Shown here one piece after another: positions 19,917 to 27,888 of a stretch of 35,365 nucleotides of DNA (position 1 is its first letter; each line of letters opens with the position of its first letter). A program made the translations under genes and the position numbers. Under the pieces are notes generated by a model. That model was given only the letters and a program-made list of their open reading frames with translations, searched no databases and had not been told where the DNA came from. Source of the stretch: a virus. The stretch covers positions 1 to 35,365 of the IMG/VR virus record IMGVR_UViG_3300027710_000005, one strand, 5' to 3'.

Positions 19917-21377
19917 TTATTTTCCTGGCTTATTCAGCAAACCAAGTGGGTCATTGTCAGATGCGCTTGGCAATCCTTTAAGAGCTTCTCTAGTTGCTCT
20001 AGGTACGCGACCATAGGTGTTTTCTACGTTTGTTGCGCTACGCTTTAGCATTTCTTCAATGACTTGAATTTGCTCTTCAAAACCTTTTTTGGTTGTGAAC
20101 TTTCCAGACCAAGAAGCAGGGTTTGTAAGTTGAGATTCAATAATTGCCATGTCAGGACCAGCCAACGCGCCAAGCGTGTACAAATCTTTCACACCCATCA
20201 ACAAAGATGTGTACTTAGCTTGCATCCTAGCTGTATCTGCGCCAGTTGGTAAGAACTTTGCACTTGTAAATAAATTCTTGCCAACTTCGTCTTTAAATTC
20301 TTTAAGCGAACCAGCCAATCCCGCCAATTGCATATCCGTGTCATTAAATTTAACTGGCGCTTCTTTGCGCGGGCCTTTTAATGGCATACCAGCTTGTGGC
20401 ATTTGTGGTGTTGTAGTTGCCACAGGAGTAGCAGGCGCACGTTGGTCTAACACGCTATTCATGCCTGGGATTACTTGTGAGCTTGTTGGTGTTAATCTAT
20501 TAACATTTGCTGGCGTTGGGGCTAGATTGTTAGCAGGAATTCTTGGGCTTCCACCCATTGGAGAAGCTGTAGGTGCAACACCTCCACCCATAGGAGCCGC
20601 GCCACCCATTGTTATAGGAAATGCTTGCCCCGTAAGTTTGTTTACGCCAACGATGTCGCCATTTTCAGTTTCTTTAAGTTCAAAGCCAGGGTTGGCTTTT
20701 TCCCAATTAAACTTCTCACGCGCAAACTCATCAGCAATGGTTGCTGTCTTTTTGAATTCTTGAATTTGTTGTTTAAATGTTGGACTATTAGGGTTTGTGT
20801 CTATAACGACAATCTTTCCATTTAAATCAAATTTTTCAGGCTTTGGCTGTACAAAAGTTAAGGCTTGGCGACCTTCTGGATTTGAAGTCACATACTGCGT
20901 GATAACTGCTTTACGTTTTGCAAGATCAGGCTCAGACAAAAGGCTTTGGCGAAAGCGTGTAGTATCAACGCCCGTTGCATCTAAACGATCAAAAGCCGCC
21001 GTTAAGCTAGAGTCAGAAGGGTCGTTTAAAACAGAAGTTAAGCCAGTACCAAGAGCAGTCATTTGCTGATCACGCACTTTGCCTTTCAGTTCTTGACGCT
21101 TCAACTCATTTGTTTGTTGTTCAGTAAGTAACTTTTGGTAACCTAAACCAGTTTTGCCAAATCTGCTTAAACCTGAAACACCATATGGCGTTGACAAGTC
21201 TGCCTTATTTAAATAGTCAATTACGCCTTGTTCTTGCTCCATTTGCTGACGAGCCAACTGGTTTTGCAATTGCGAAGTTTGCAGTTGCTGAATTTGTGCG
21301 TATTCCTGCAATGGATTGCGCTGTTCAAACTGTGTTGGTCTGAACCCCATTGCAATGTTTGGGTCAACGAGTGCCAT
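19917..21377 (-). CDS. Ejection protein, gp20-like, 486 aa
   Basis: The N-terminal 120 residues are Gln-rich helices (EYAQIQQLQTSQLQNQLARQ, then EQQTNELKRQELKGKV). A middle region follows with strand-like segments (KFDLNGKIVVIDTNPNSPTF). A Pro/Ala/Gly-rich linker at about 265-340 leads to a helical C-terminus. Low-complexity helical composition, absence of membrane segments and position between the gp7-like and gp16-like genes support an internal virion protein ejected with DNA. Sequence-level similarity to P22 gp20 cannot be judged by eye. Confidence 0.72.
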   Translation of the reverse strand: MALVDPNIAMGFRPTQFEQRNPLQEYAQIQQLQTSQLQNQLARQQMEQEQGVIDYLNKADLSTPYGVSGLSRFGKTGLGYQKLLTEQQTNELKRQELKGKVRDQQMTALGTGLTSVLNDPSDSSLTAAFDRLDATGVDTTRFRQSLLSEPDLAKRKAVITQYVTSNPEGRQALTFVQPKPEKFDLNGKIVVIDTNPNSPTFKQQIQEFKKTATIADEFAREKFNWEKANPGFELKETENGDIVGVNKLTGQAFPITMGGAAPMGGGVAPTASPMGGSPRIPANNLAPTPANVNRLTPTSSQVIPGMNSVLDQRAPATPVATTTPQMPQAGMPLKGPRKEAPVKFNDTDMQLAGLAGSLKEFKDEVGKNLFTSAKFLPTGADTARMQAKYTSLLMGVKDLYTLGALAGPDMAIIESQLTNPASWSGKFTTKKGFEEQIQVIEEMLKRSATNVENTYGRVPRATREALKGLPSASDNDPLGLLNKPGK

Positions 21378-21386
21378 GTTTTTTCC

Positions 21387-22112
21387 TTATCTTATTCCAA
21401 TTTCAGCGTTATAACCTGAATATGGTTCGCTCATTAAAGAGTTATTACCTCTATTGTTTAACGCTTGTTGCAATAAAGAATTTGTGGCTTGGTTTTGGTT
21501 GTAGTTTAAATATTGGTTGAACCCTTGGTTGGCAGCATTTGCCACGCCCATGTATCCAGACGCTGTTGCTTGACCAGCCGCGCCAATGGCTTGACCAGCA
21601 TTGTTGGCATAGTTTTGACCAGCCGCGCCAAGTTGATTGACTGAAGTTTGACCAAGGCCAGCCAATGATTGCAAAGGATTGAGGCGTGCGTTGCGCTCAG
21701 TTTGGTAACGGTTAAATGCGTTCATGTATTCTTGCGAACCCATGTCCTGACCGTAACGGGTAGCGGCTTTTAAAGCGTTTCCAGAAATCAATCCACCACG
21801 CGCCGCCGCTGATTGCTGAAGTGCTTTTTGACCTTCTGCTAAACGGAAAGCATAGCCTGGGTCTTGTTGAAACTGTTGCATCCCAAATGGGGTGTACTCA
21901 GAAGCCAATTCAAGTTTACCAAGGGCGCGTTCTCCCGCTTGGCGATAAGGCGCTTGCAATTCAATTTGGCGCTCAAATTGTTCTTGCTGAAGTTGGGCGG
22001 CACGATTTGCGGCATCAGCTTGCGTTCTTGCTGCGCTTTTGGCGGCACTGCCACCAAGCATTGCCCCACCAATAGTTCCTGCCAAAATTGCGGTTCCAGT
22101 TCCTACTGCCAT
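21387..22112 (-). CDS. Ejection protein, gp7-like, 241 aa
   Basis: ATG 22112 lies 10 bases inside the end of the acetyltransferase gene, with AGAGGTC as ribosome binding site. The hydrophobic Gly/Ala-rich N-terminus (TAILAGTIGGAMLGGSAAKS) is followed by a long helix (ANRAAQLQQEQFERQIELQA) and repetitive Ala/Asn/Gln segments (QLGAAGQNYANNAGQAIGAA). This pattern (glycine-rich start, APYRQAGERAL, then AFNRYQTER) is frequent in DNA-transfer proteins of podoviruses. It is probably the smallest of the three ejected proteins and may enter the membrane. Confidence 0.78.
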   Translation of the reverse strand: MAVGTGTAILAGTIGGAMLGGSAAKSAARTQADAANRAAQLQQEQFERQIELQAPYRQAGERALGKLELASEYTPFGMQQFQQDPGYAFRLAEGQKALQQSAAARGGLISGNALKAATRYGQDMGSQEYMNAFNRYQTERNARLNPLQSLAGLGQTSVNQLGAAGQNYANNAGQAIGAAGQATASGYMGVANAANQGFNQYLNYNQNQATNSLLQQALNNRGNNSLMSEPYSGYNAEIGIR

Positions 22113-22570
22113 GTCATGACCTCTTTTATAAATGTGCGTTCCATAGGCTTAAACCCTGCACGAAGATAAAGTTTTTCCATTTTTTTTGAGCGGCTGTCTT
22201 CTAATGCAATCATAAAAAGAGCAGACGCATCACGTTCTTTAGCCCATTCTTCGATCTGTCTAAACATTTTACCGCCAGCACCGCTACCACGCGACTTTGG
22301 GGTTAGCCACCACCACAACTCTTGAACAACTAATGCTGAAGGGTTGAAGTACATTGGATAAATTACCGCACCAGAAATGCCAACAATCTCATTGTCTATC
22401 TCTGCTAACCAAATACCAACCGAATCGTTTAGCAGAGACTTAGAGAAAAACTCACCATATCCAACTGGGTCAAAACAAATAACGCCATGCATTGGCGAAG
22501 CCATGTGAAACGACTCTGCTAGTACAATGTACTTAGGCAAATCAGATTCTGTGGCTTTTCTGACAATCAT
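22103..22570 (-). CDS. GNAT-family acetyltransferase, 155 aa
   Basis: The start is placed at ATG 22570 because GAGGTGA lies 7 bases upstream; a GTG at 22630 would overlap a small coupled gene. The product starts MIVRKATESDLPKYIVLAES. A central part (GIWLAEIDNEIVGISGAVIY) and the acetyl-CoA loop PKSRGSGAGGKMF follow, then ALEDSRSKKMEKLYLRAGF, the usual GNAT ending. The acetyl acceptor is unknown. It lies between tail-hub and ejection-protein genes, so it may modify a virion protein or be packaged to act in the host. Confidence 0.88.
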   Translation of the reverse strand: MIVRKATESDLPKYIVLAESFHMASPMHGVICFDPVGYGEFFSKSLLNDSVGIWLAEIDNEIVGISGAVIYPMYFNPSALVVQELWWWLTPKSRGSGAGGKMFRQIEEWAKERDASALFMIALEDSRSKKMEKLYLRAGFKPMERTFIKEVMTWQ

Positions 22571-22575
22571 TGGAT

Positions 22576-22665
22576 TCACCTCGCGGATGTTGATTGCGCT
22601 TGCAGTTTTTGCAATTGTACTGATAAACACGCCATTGTGTTACCTAGTTTCCACAACTTGCTCAT
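22576..22665 (-). CDS. Coupled micro-protein, 29 aa
   Basis: ATG 22665 overlaps the stop of the 194-residue gene (ATGA) and the TGA at 22576 ends 5 bases before the acetyltransferase start. The product MSKLWKLGNTMACLSVQLQK plus LQAQSTSAR is Leu/Gln/Ser-rich and possibly helical. Its exact fit between two real genes, closing a gap without leaving spare bases, is the main evidence. It may mainly serve to pass ribosomes to the next gene. Confidence 0.5.
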   Translation of the reverse strand: MSKLWKLGNTMACLSVQLQKLQAQSTSAR

Positions 22666-23246
22666 ATGATCTGGCTCACAGTTAGCACCACACTTGGAGA
22701 TGCTGGCTTGGCAGGAGATGTAGTAGCGGCAATGGTTGTTAGTTGAGCCGAACCACTAACGGTTAGCCAGTACAACTGAAGATAGTCACCAGCGGCATAT
22801 TCTTCAAAGAAATTAACCGTCAAAATAGCCGCCCCGTCAACTGCACCTACTTTTTTGGGAACAGTAATTGTGCTGGCTGTGGCGGCAGTATCAACGCCAT
22901 TCTTACGCAACCAAACATAAACAGCATCTTCAGTCGCTGTAGCATTTGTGAATTGCAGGCTAGCAGTTACCGTTGTCAGACCTTCAGCATTGAACACAAT
23001 CCTAGATGTTGGCGTTCCAATTGTGGTGTTTCGTGTTACACCAGTTGTGTTAAACGTGATTGCCGTAGGTGTGTTTGCCGCCGCAGTCTGGTTGGTTGTG
23101 TCGTAAAAAGACCCAAATGGCAGGCTTATGAAATAGTTGTATAGGTTTGTGAAAAACCGATACCAAGAACGCTCCATAAGCTGACCAAGGGAATCCACCA
23201 CGGGAACCCGTGAAGATGGAATTCTGGTGTTGGCTGCGTCAAGCAT
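22662..23246 (-). CDS. Virion protein with C-terminal beta-sandwich, 194 aa
   Basis: It begins inside the end of the gp10-like gene (8-base overlap). Residues 1-45 are helical (IPSSRVPVVDSLGQLMERSW and FFTNLYNYF) and may dock on the tail. Residues 45-194 form alternating strands (NTPTAITFNTTGVTRNT, TVTASLQFTNATATEDAVYV, VNFFEEYAAGDYLQLYWLTV) like C1q/TNF-type jelly rolls on phage fibres and tail tips. In P22 the gene after gp10 encodes the tail needle gp26; this product could be a functional replacement but is not a long coiled coil. Confidence 0.72.
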   Translation of the reverse strand: MLDAANTRIPSSRVPVVDSLGQLMERSWYRFFTNLYNYFISLPFGSFYDTTNQTAAANTPTAITFNTTGVTRNTTIGTPTSRIVFNAEGLTTVTASLQFTNATATEDAVYVWLRKNGVDTAATASTITVPKKVGAVDGAAILTVNFFEEYAAGDYLQLYWLTVSGSAQLTTIAATTSPAKPASPSVVLTVSQII

Positions 23247-24681
23247 TGGTAGGCGTTACGTTAAGTTGTGCGCCCATGATTGTAATTTTCACAGGGTCTG
23301 TGCCTGACAATTCATATACACGGTCACGCAACTTTAGCGTCATGCCCATGCGTCTAGCAAATGCGCGGTTGTAATACTCGCCAATTCTGCCCATTGACAT
23401 CCAATGTTCGTTAGACCAAGTATGACCACCGTCATCAGACCAGCGCAACATCATCTGTGGGTTGCTACCTTGTCCAGTATCCGTTCCAACACCCGCTTCG
23501 CAGTCAATCTGCAACGTGTGCTGAGATGTGCGTTTTAGGTCGTTAGTCCCTGTTGGCAACGCTCTCCAAGAACGAAGCCACTTTTGGATGTCTCCGTTAT
23601 CTGTGTAATCTTCTAGGTCAAACGCATACAAATTGCCGTTTTCGTAGTCACCCACAATGATTTCATTGTTGTAGACCACTTGGCAGTTAGATCGGTGGCG
23701 GGTGAAATCTCCATTGTCCCAACCCGCACGTTCATGCCACGCTTGTGTAGATGCGTCATAAACCCATGTCGTGTTAGCCGTAGGGAAGATCAACACATAA
23801 AAAGCGTGTCCATCTTGTTGGTAGGTGTACGCCAACGCATCAGAAATATCTGTGTATTGTTGGATTTGCCACTCAACAGCATGGGTTGATACGCGCTGAC
23901 CTTTGTAGCCATTGTTACGGTAAACAATACCGCGACCACGGGCATCAGAGCCTAGCCAAAAAACAGAGTTATCTACCTTTGCCACAGAGTAAGGCGCGGC
24001 ACAACCAATTTCGTTAAACGCACCTTGGATTCTCTGCAAAGGAAAATCTGCGGTTCCTGCGTCATACCAAACTTCAGTTGAGTTAGTGCCAAACAACCAG
24101 ATTTCTCGATGGTCTACGATCAACGACACCAAGTTATCAGGGTCGCCTTCTGCGCTTGCAAAATCCAACGGGTCTACCGAAGTGCCGTCAAGCAACTGAG
24201 TTACCCAAAAACGGGAACTGTTAGGTTCGTTGAACACAAAGTAACCATCAATGTAGCCGACAGTTACAGCGCCAGCAAAGTCAGGGTCGGTGATCTCAGC
24301 AAAGACTTCTGTGCTTGTGTTGTAGATAAACCCATCTGGGTTGCAAGCAATGAAAATCTGAGTGCCGTTGTCAGACATAGAAACAGGACCAGTGCCTGTA
24401 ACTGTGCCTATAGCTGTACCCTTTAAACGAGTCCGACCATACGTTTCAACCTTGTAAAACGTATCACCAGAAACCGCATACATGATGTCGTTGACTTTCC
24501 ATAAGCCACGAATTGGACCATCGCCAATTGATGATTTGCGTCTTAGACCAGGACAACGCGACAAAAAAGCAGGCTCTTTACCCGCCTCTGGAACAATCTC
24601 TGGAAACAAATTAACCATGCGGTTGTCCGCAGCGTTAACGCTACGAGCCACATAGGAAGAACCAAGGATTGGGGAATCCAT
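23239..24681 (-). CDS. Tail hub / DNA stabilisation protein, P22 gp10-like
   Basis: This 480-residue protein begins GSSYVARSVNAADNRMVNLF and then CPGLRR, the recognised opening of P22 gp10-type packaged-DNA stabilisation proteins. The chain is a series of beta-propeller-like segments (GLWKVNDIMYAVSGDTFYKV, FNEIGCAAPYSVAKVDNSVF, NNEIIVGDYENGNLYAFD), and the length matches gp10 (472). It plugs the portal channel after packaging and carries the tail parts. It overlaps the gp4-like stop by one base (TGATG), keeping the P22 order gp4, gp10. Confidence 0.9.
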   Translation of the reverse strand: MDSPILGSSYVARSVNAADNRMVNLFPEIVPEAGKEPAFLSRCPGLRRKSSIGDGPIRGLWKVNDIMYAVSGDTFYKVETYGRTRLKGTAIGTVTGTGPVSMSDNGTQIFIACNPDGFIYNTSTEVFAEITDPDFAGAVTVGYIDGYFVFNEPNSSRFWVTQLLDGTSVDPLDFASAEGDPDNLVSLIVDHREIWLFGTNSTEVWYDAGTADFPLQRIQGAFNEIGCAAPYSVAKVDNSVFWLGSDARGRGIVYRNNGYKGQRVSTHAVEWQIQQYTDISDALAYTYQQDGHAFYVLIFPTANTTWVYDASTQAWHERAGWDNGDFTRHRSNCQVVYNNEIIVGDYENGNLYAFDLEDYTDNGDIQKWLRSWRALPTGTNDLKRTSQHTLQIDCEAGVGTDTGQGSNPQMMLRWSDDGGHTWSNEHWMSMGRIGEYYNRAFARRMGMTLKLRDRVYELSGTDPVKITIMGAQLNVTPTNA

Positions 24682-25397
24682 CAGTAGTTACCCGCATAGA
24701 TGTTAAAACGCTGACGGGTTGCCACAATTGCGTAAGGCATGGACATCACATCATCAGGGTTGTTGATGCGCTTCAAGTTGCGCTTGGATGTCATAGCAAT
24801 GCGCTGAACTTGAGGGCTTGGCTCAATGCCGTACTCAGGCGCAATTTCCATTGCTAGGTTGTATGTGAACGCTCTTAGATAGCCAGGCGGAAAAAGAATC
24901 TCAGTCACCAAAGTGGCTGGTTGGCTTAACTCTTGAACACTAATAAAGTGCCATTCCAAGTCCCGTGTTGGGCGGGGGTAAATAGACATTGTTACGTCTG
25001 GATACCCCATGTTCACAAAGATTACTTGCGGATAAGTGCTAGTGACTGTTTTAACCGCAATACCGTTGTATTGTTGTTGGTTGATGAACTTAATGCCATA
25101 AGACACGTTAGTGCTTGGGTCGCGGTAGTAAGTTGCCTCATCCAACAAGACAGGGCGTAAGCCCACAAAGTTACCTGACGGGCCAAGGGTGCGGATGTAT
25201 TCACCAGCAGGCCAAGTAAAAGTTTGGTCTTGGGTACAAAATACGGAAAGGCGTTCTGTATTCCACGAATCAATCATCTGATTCAAGGACATTAGCGCAT
25301 CTTGCGACATGGCGGCAGAAGGGGTCTCACCTTCAGCAAGAACACCTAGCAAGCGCAACGCTCTATTGATTTGATCGCCAGCCGTATATGTAGCCAT
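24681..25397 (-). CDS. Head-to-tail adaptor, P22 gp4-like
   Basis: The ATG at 25397 follows AAGGAGCTTCGTC. This 238-residue protein has the gp4 tail-accessory pattern: GDQINRALRLLGVLAEGE, ALMSLNQMIDSWNTERLSVF, and LGPSGNF. A C-terminal LRAFTYNLAMEIAPEYGIEP follows, then QVQRIAMTSKRNLKRIN. In P22, gp4 binds the portal ring and is the first tail factor added after packaging. The length is greater than P22 gp4 (166), with the extra residues in the middle, as in many podoviruses outside the enterobacterial group. Confidence 0.9.
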   Translation of the reverse strand: MATYTAGDQINRALRLLGVLAEGETPSAAMSQDALMSLNQMIDSWNTERLSVFCTQDQTFTWPAGEYIRTLGPSGNFVGLRPVLLDEATYYRDPSTNVSYGIKFINQQQYNGIAVKTVTSTYPQVIFVNMGYPDVTMSIYPRPTRDLEWHFISVQELSQPATLVTEILFPPGYLRAFTYNLAMEIAPEYGIEPSPQVQRIAMTSKRNLKRINNPDDVMSMPYAIVATRQRFNIYAGNY

Positions 25398-25408
25398 GAC
25401 GAAGCTCC

Positions 25409-25600
25409 TTACGCTATTACTTCAGCAGATTTTCTACGGCGTTTGACTTCCAGCACGTTTACAGGAGCCACCTCATCAACAACTTCAGGTGTGTCAAGAG
25501 TATAGCGCACCCATCCATTTGCTTCATCAGCAATAGCTTCAAGTTCCATAGTAGCTACTTTAGCACCATGAAATTCATGTTTCATGTAAATAACACCCAT
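25409..25600 (-). CDS. Small late protein, 63 aa
   Basis: ATG 25600 follows AAAGGATTCTC. The product MGVIYMKHEFHGAKVATMEL continues with EAIADEANGWVRYTLDTPEV and a basic end (VKRRRKSAEVIA). A second in-frame ATG at codon 6 is possible but lacks its own site. It lies between decoration genes and the gp4-like adaptor. Short proteins with HG-x-K-V and NGWVRYTLD segments in this position are common in uncultured phages; function unknown, virion or assembly role likely. Confidence 0.7.
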   Translation of the reverse strand: MGVIYMKHEFHGAKVATMELEAIADEANGWVRYTLDTPEVVDEVAPVNVLEVKRRRKSAEVIA

Positions 25601-25612
25601 GAGAATCCTTTA

Positions 25613-25634
25613 AAACAGGGCCGAAGCCCCGTTT
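25613..25634 (-). terminator. UUCG-capped hairpin after the 172-aa virion gene
   Basis: On the minus strand about nine pairs (AACGGGGC with GCCCTGTT, plus an outer A-T, one G-U) enclose the tetraloop TTCG. A short T-run (TTTT) follows, then AAAGG of the next ribosome binding site. It can act as a partial intrinsic terminator or protect the upstream message end. It is one of three similar hairpins in this operon. Confidence 0.65.
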
Positions 25635-25637
25635 AGT

Positions 25638-26156
25638 TTACGCAACGCTGAAGTTAAGACGGTAGACGGGGAACGTCACCGTGTTAGCAAGTGTGCCAGA
25701 AGCGGCTGCACGAATACGCAGACGATCACCAGCAGCCACCACCAAATTGGCAGCAGTACCGTTGATAGATAGTGTACGTGCGGCGTTAGCCGTTAACGCA
25801 GTTCCACCAGTAGTCTTGGTTGTATTGGCATCGGTAGCCGCCAGCATAACGGCAGTGCCAGAACCCGTAGTCCCAAGATTGGTAATGGAAAACGTAATGT
25901 AGTTGGTATCGCTTGCAGCTAGCGCGTCTACACCCGAAAACACAGCAGAAGTCAACACCCCCGCCGCAGGAGCAATGACGAAAACATCGCTGTTGCTAGT
26001 AGTGGCAATAGTCGCACCTTGTTGAGATGCGGTAAAACCGTTGGCAATGTTGGACAAAACCTTTGACGTGCTGTCAATGATTGCGCCAGTAATTGTTGTG
26101 CCAGAAGTCAGTTCAGGGTCGCTAAATGCAACGCCTACAGGTTTTGTATTAGGCAT
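25638..26156 (-). CDS. Probable head decoration or fibre-like protein, 172 aa
   Basis: ATG 26156 has AAGGAAA upstream; a longer reading to 26192 would include the hairpin and is rejected. The product starts MPNTKPVGVAFSDPE, nearly the same start as the 142-residue protein that crosses the contig join. The rest is Thr/Ala/Val-rich beta structure (AGVLTSAVFSGVDALAASD, NYITFSITNLGTTGSGTAVM, AGDRLRIRAAASG), like a small beta-sandwich. Its place two genes after the coat protein and behind a strong hairpin suits a capsid-surface protein made in large amounts. Confidence 0.75.
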   Translation of the reverse strand: MPNTKPVGVAFSDPELTSGTTITGAIIDSTSKVLSNIANGFTASQQGATIATTSNSDVFVIAPAAGVLTSAVFSGVDALAASDTNYITFSITNLGTTGSGTAVMLAATDANTTKTTGGTALTANAARTLSINGTAANLVVAAGDRLRIRAAASGTLANTVTFPVYRLNFSVA

Positions 26157-26172
26157 GATGTTTCCTTTAAAA

Positions 26173-26192
26173 ATGGGAGCCGAAGCCCCCAT
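26173..26192 (-). terminator. UUCG-capped hairpin with T-run after the 135-aa gene
   Basis: On the minus strand ATGGGGGC-TTCG-GCTCCCAT forms eight pairs with one G-U around a TTCG loop and is followed directly by TTTTT. This is the best intrinsic-terminator shape in the genome. The next gene's ribosome binding site AAAGGAAA overlaps the end of the T-run, so any termination must be partial. Confidence 0.75.
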
Positions 26193-26198
26193 TTAGGT

Positions 26199-26606
26199 TT
26201 AGCCGAGACGATACACAACGTAAGTACCGTCACCAGTCTTACGGAAGCGGAACAATTGGCTAGTTGTCACAGCGACAGCAACCAAAGCGTTGCCGCCATC
26301 AGTCACGCCAGTGTTAACAGCCAAAGTCACTGCGCCAGAGCTAGTGCCAATGTTGACGATTGACAAGTCAAAAGTGCTACCAACAATAGCGTTAGGAACT
26401 GCGGTGTCAATTGCTGTACCCAAAGGAAGCGTGTAAGTCGCTGCCGATGTGCCAGGGTTAGCCACCAACATTTGGTTGATGATTTGAGCTGCGGTCAAAG
26501 TTGCAGTTGCAGTAGCTGTTTGAGGAGCAGCCATTGCGCCCATGATAGTTTCTGCGCGGTTACCTGCACCGACTTGATAGCCGCCTGCGCCGTTTGGGAG
26601 TGCCAT
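26199..26606 (-). CDS. Probable head decoration protein, 135 aa
   Basis: ATG 26606 has AAGGAAATTTATC upstream. The N-terminus MALPNGAGGYQVGAGNRAET and the body (TATATLTAAQIINQMLVANP, TSAATYTLPLGTAIDTAVPN, FDLSIVNIGTSSGAVTLAV) are typical of a beta-rich protein family that I know directly downstream of coat genes in many uncultured podoviruses. It ends FRKTGDGTYVVYRLG. It probably decorates the capsid, though family naming is from memory. It lies between two hairpins, so its message may be processed as a unit. Confidence 0.8.
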   Translation of the reverse strand: MALPNGAGGYQVGAGNRAETIMGAMAAPQTATATATLTAAQIINQMLVANPGTSAATYTLPLGTAIDTAVPNAIVGSTFDLSIVNIGTSSGAVTLAVNTGVTDGGNALVAVAVTTSQLFRFRKTGDGTYVVYRLG

Positions 26607-26640
26607 GATAAATTTCCTTAAAAAAGATGAAACAAAGAAC

Positions 26641-26654
26641 GGAGCCGAAGCCCC
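26641..26654 (-). other. UUCG-capped hairpin after the coat gene
   Basis: On the minus strand GGGGC-TTCG-GCTCC forms five pairs with one G-U and lies 8 bases after the coat stop codon. The loop and adjoining bases are the same as in the hairpins at 25613-25634 and 26173-26192. No T-run follows at once, so message-end protection or slowing is more likely than termination. Confidence 0.6.
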
Positions 26655-26661
26655 ATTTCAA

Positions 26662-27870
26662 TTAACCCCAGAGGCGGCAAGCCATTTGTGGGCGAATAGT
26701 GCTGAAGCCGTAGAGAACGTCAATACGGCAAGGCAGACGGTCGTTGTTGATGTCGTACTGACGCACAACACGCAAGCTGATACCGTTGTGAACAGCGCGA
26801 GAAGCCATGTCCACGCCTTGTGGCAACAGCAAGTCAGCGGTCGCAAAGGTGATCGCATCTTTGTGGTACACCAAGTTTTGTGGGTACTGAGTAGATGCTG
26901 TACCAACGAACACAACAGCCTTACCGCTTTGTGGCAGAACGTCCACGGTAGCCAAAGCATTGCCAGCAGAGTACATAGCGGCAACAGTCACGTTACCTGC
27001 GCCAGCGCCACTCAAGGTCACATCAGCAGTAGCCACGAACTGGAACAACGAACCAGTAGATTCGCGGGTTTGTGGGTTCACAGCGTAGCAATCAGCAACG
27101 GTAAACACATCGCCAATCTTCACAGTTGCGTTAGCACCAGCGCCAGTAATAGCGATAGTAGTTGCGCCTTCAGAAGTCACAGCGGCTGACAAAGTACCGC
27201 CAGTAGCGGTGCGTGAGCCAGTAGTGAACTGCTTGATAGACTGAGACATATTGACTTCTTCAAAGCCCAACACGCCCACACCCATCATGCCGTTCTTGAA
27301 CTGCTTGCTGATAGTGTCTGTTGGGTTGAACAGACCTTTCATGCCTTCAACCAAGCCAGCGTTAGCGGCAGGGTTCACAGTTGCGTAACGAGGAGACATC
27401 ACGGCAGCGTTTTCGTTCAGTTTTTGTTGAGCTTGCAACAGAACCAAAGAAGTGGCGGGAGTGGTGCCAGGTGTACCAACGGTGTTACCAATGCTCTTAA
27501 AGCAGTTAGCAACGTCAGCATCAATGCTAGATGCCAATTGGCTGATACGAGGCTTCAACACGCGCTCTGCGAAATCATCCAATTGCATGGTCAATTCAGC
27601 AGAAGTGAAGTTAACGCCGATGTGCTTTTGAGAAGCAACGCTCAAAGTGGTGAACTGTTCGTTGTCATCTTGCACTTGCAAGGCTGCACCGTCAGTTACC
27701 AGAGCGCGGTCGGGCAAACGGATACGTAATGTAGAACCGATTTTTGCGCCTTCAACAGCAAAGCTGTCATCGTACTGGCGGTTCACGTTACGGGTGATCA
27801 CCAGATTGTTCTCAAGAATTTCGAGAGCTTTACGGGTGATCATGTCAATGGTTAAGATGCTATTAGACAT
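26662..27870 (-). CDS. Major capsid protein, P22 coat-like
   Basis: This 402-residue protein starts MSNSILTIDMITRKALEILE and NRQYDDSFAVEGAKIGSTLR, followed by FTTLSVASQKHIGVNFTSAE and ERVLKPRISQLASSIDADV. These are the opening strands of P22 gp5-type coat proteins (HK97 fold). The length is close to gp5 (430). The ATG follows AAAGGACCAAA. The scaffolding gene precedes it and decoration genes follow. P22 coat folding uses GroEL/GroES, which makes the co-chaperonin gene at 34675 relevant. Confidence 0.93.
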   Translation of the reverse strand: MSNSILTIDMITRKALEILENNLVITRNVNRQYDDSFAVEGAKIGSTLRIRLPDRALVTDGAALQVQDDNEQFTTLSVASQKHIGVNFTSAELTMQLDDFAERVLKPRISQLASSIDADVANCFKSIGNTVGTPGTTPATSLVLLQAQQKLNENAAVMSPRYATVNPAANAGLVEGMKGLFNPTDTISKQFKNGMMGVGVLGFEEVNMSQSIKQFTTGSRTATGGTLSAAVTSEGATTIAITGAGANATVKIGDVFTVADCYAVNPQTRESTGSLFQFVATADVTLSGAGAGNVTVAAMYSAGNALATVDVLPQSGKAVVFVGTASTQYPQNLVYHKDAITFATADLLLPQGVDMASRAVHNGISLRVVRQYDINNDRLPCRIDVLYGFSTIRPQMACRLWG

Positions 27871-27888
27871 TTTGGTCCTTTAAAAAAA

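Noticed and set aside
20149-20763. Long plus-strand reading of 204 codons opposite the gp20-like gene
   Set aside because: It is antisense to a well-supported late gene, has a Pro/Gly/Val composition expected from the reverse complement, and lacks a ribosome binding site and family motifs.
26605-27189. Plus-strand reading of 194 codons opposite the coat gene
   Set aside because: Shadow of the coat gene with Val/Ser/His-biased composition; no motif or coupling to neighbours.
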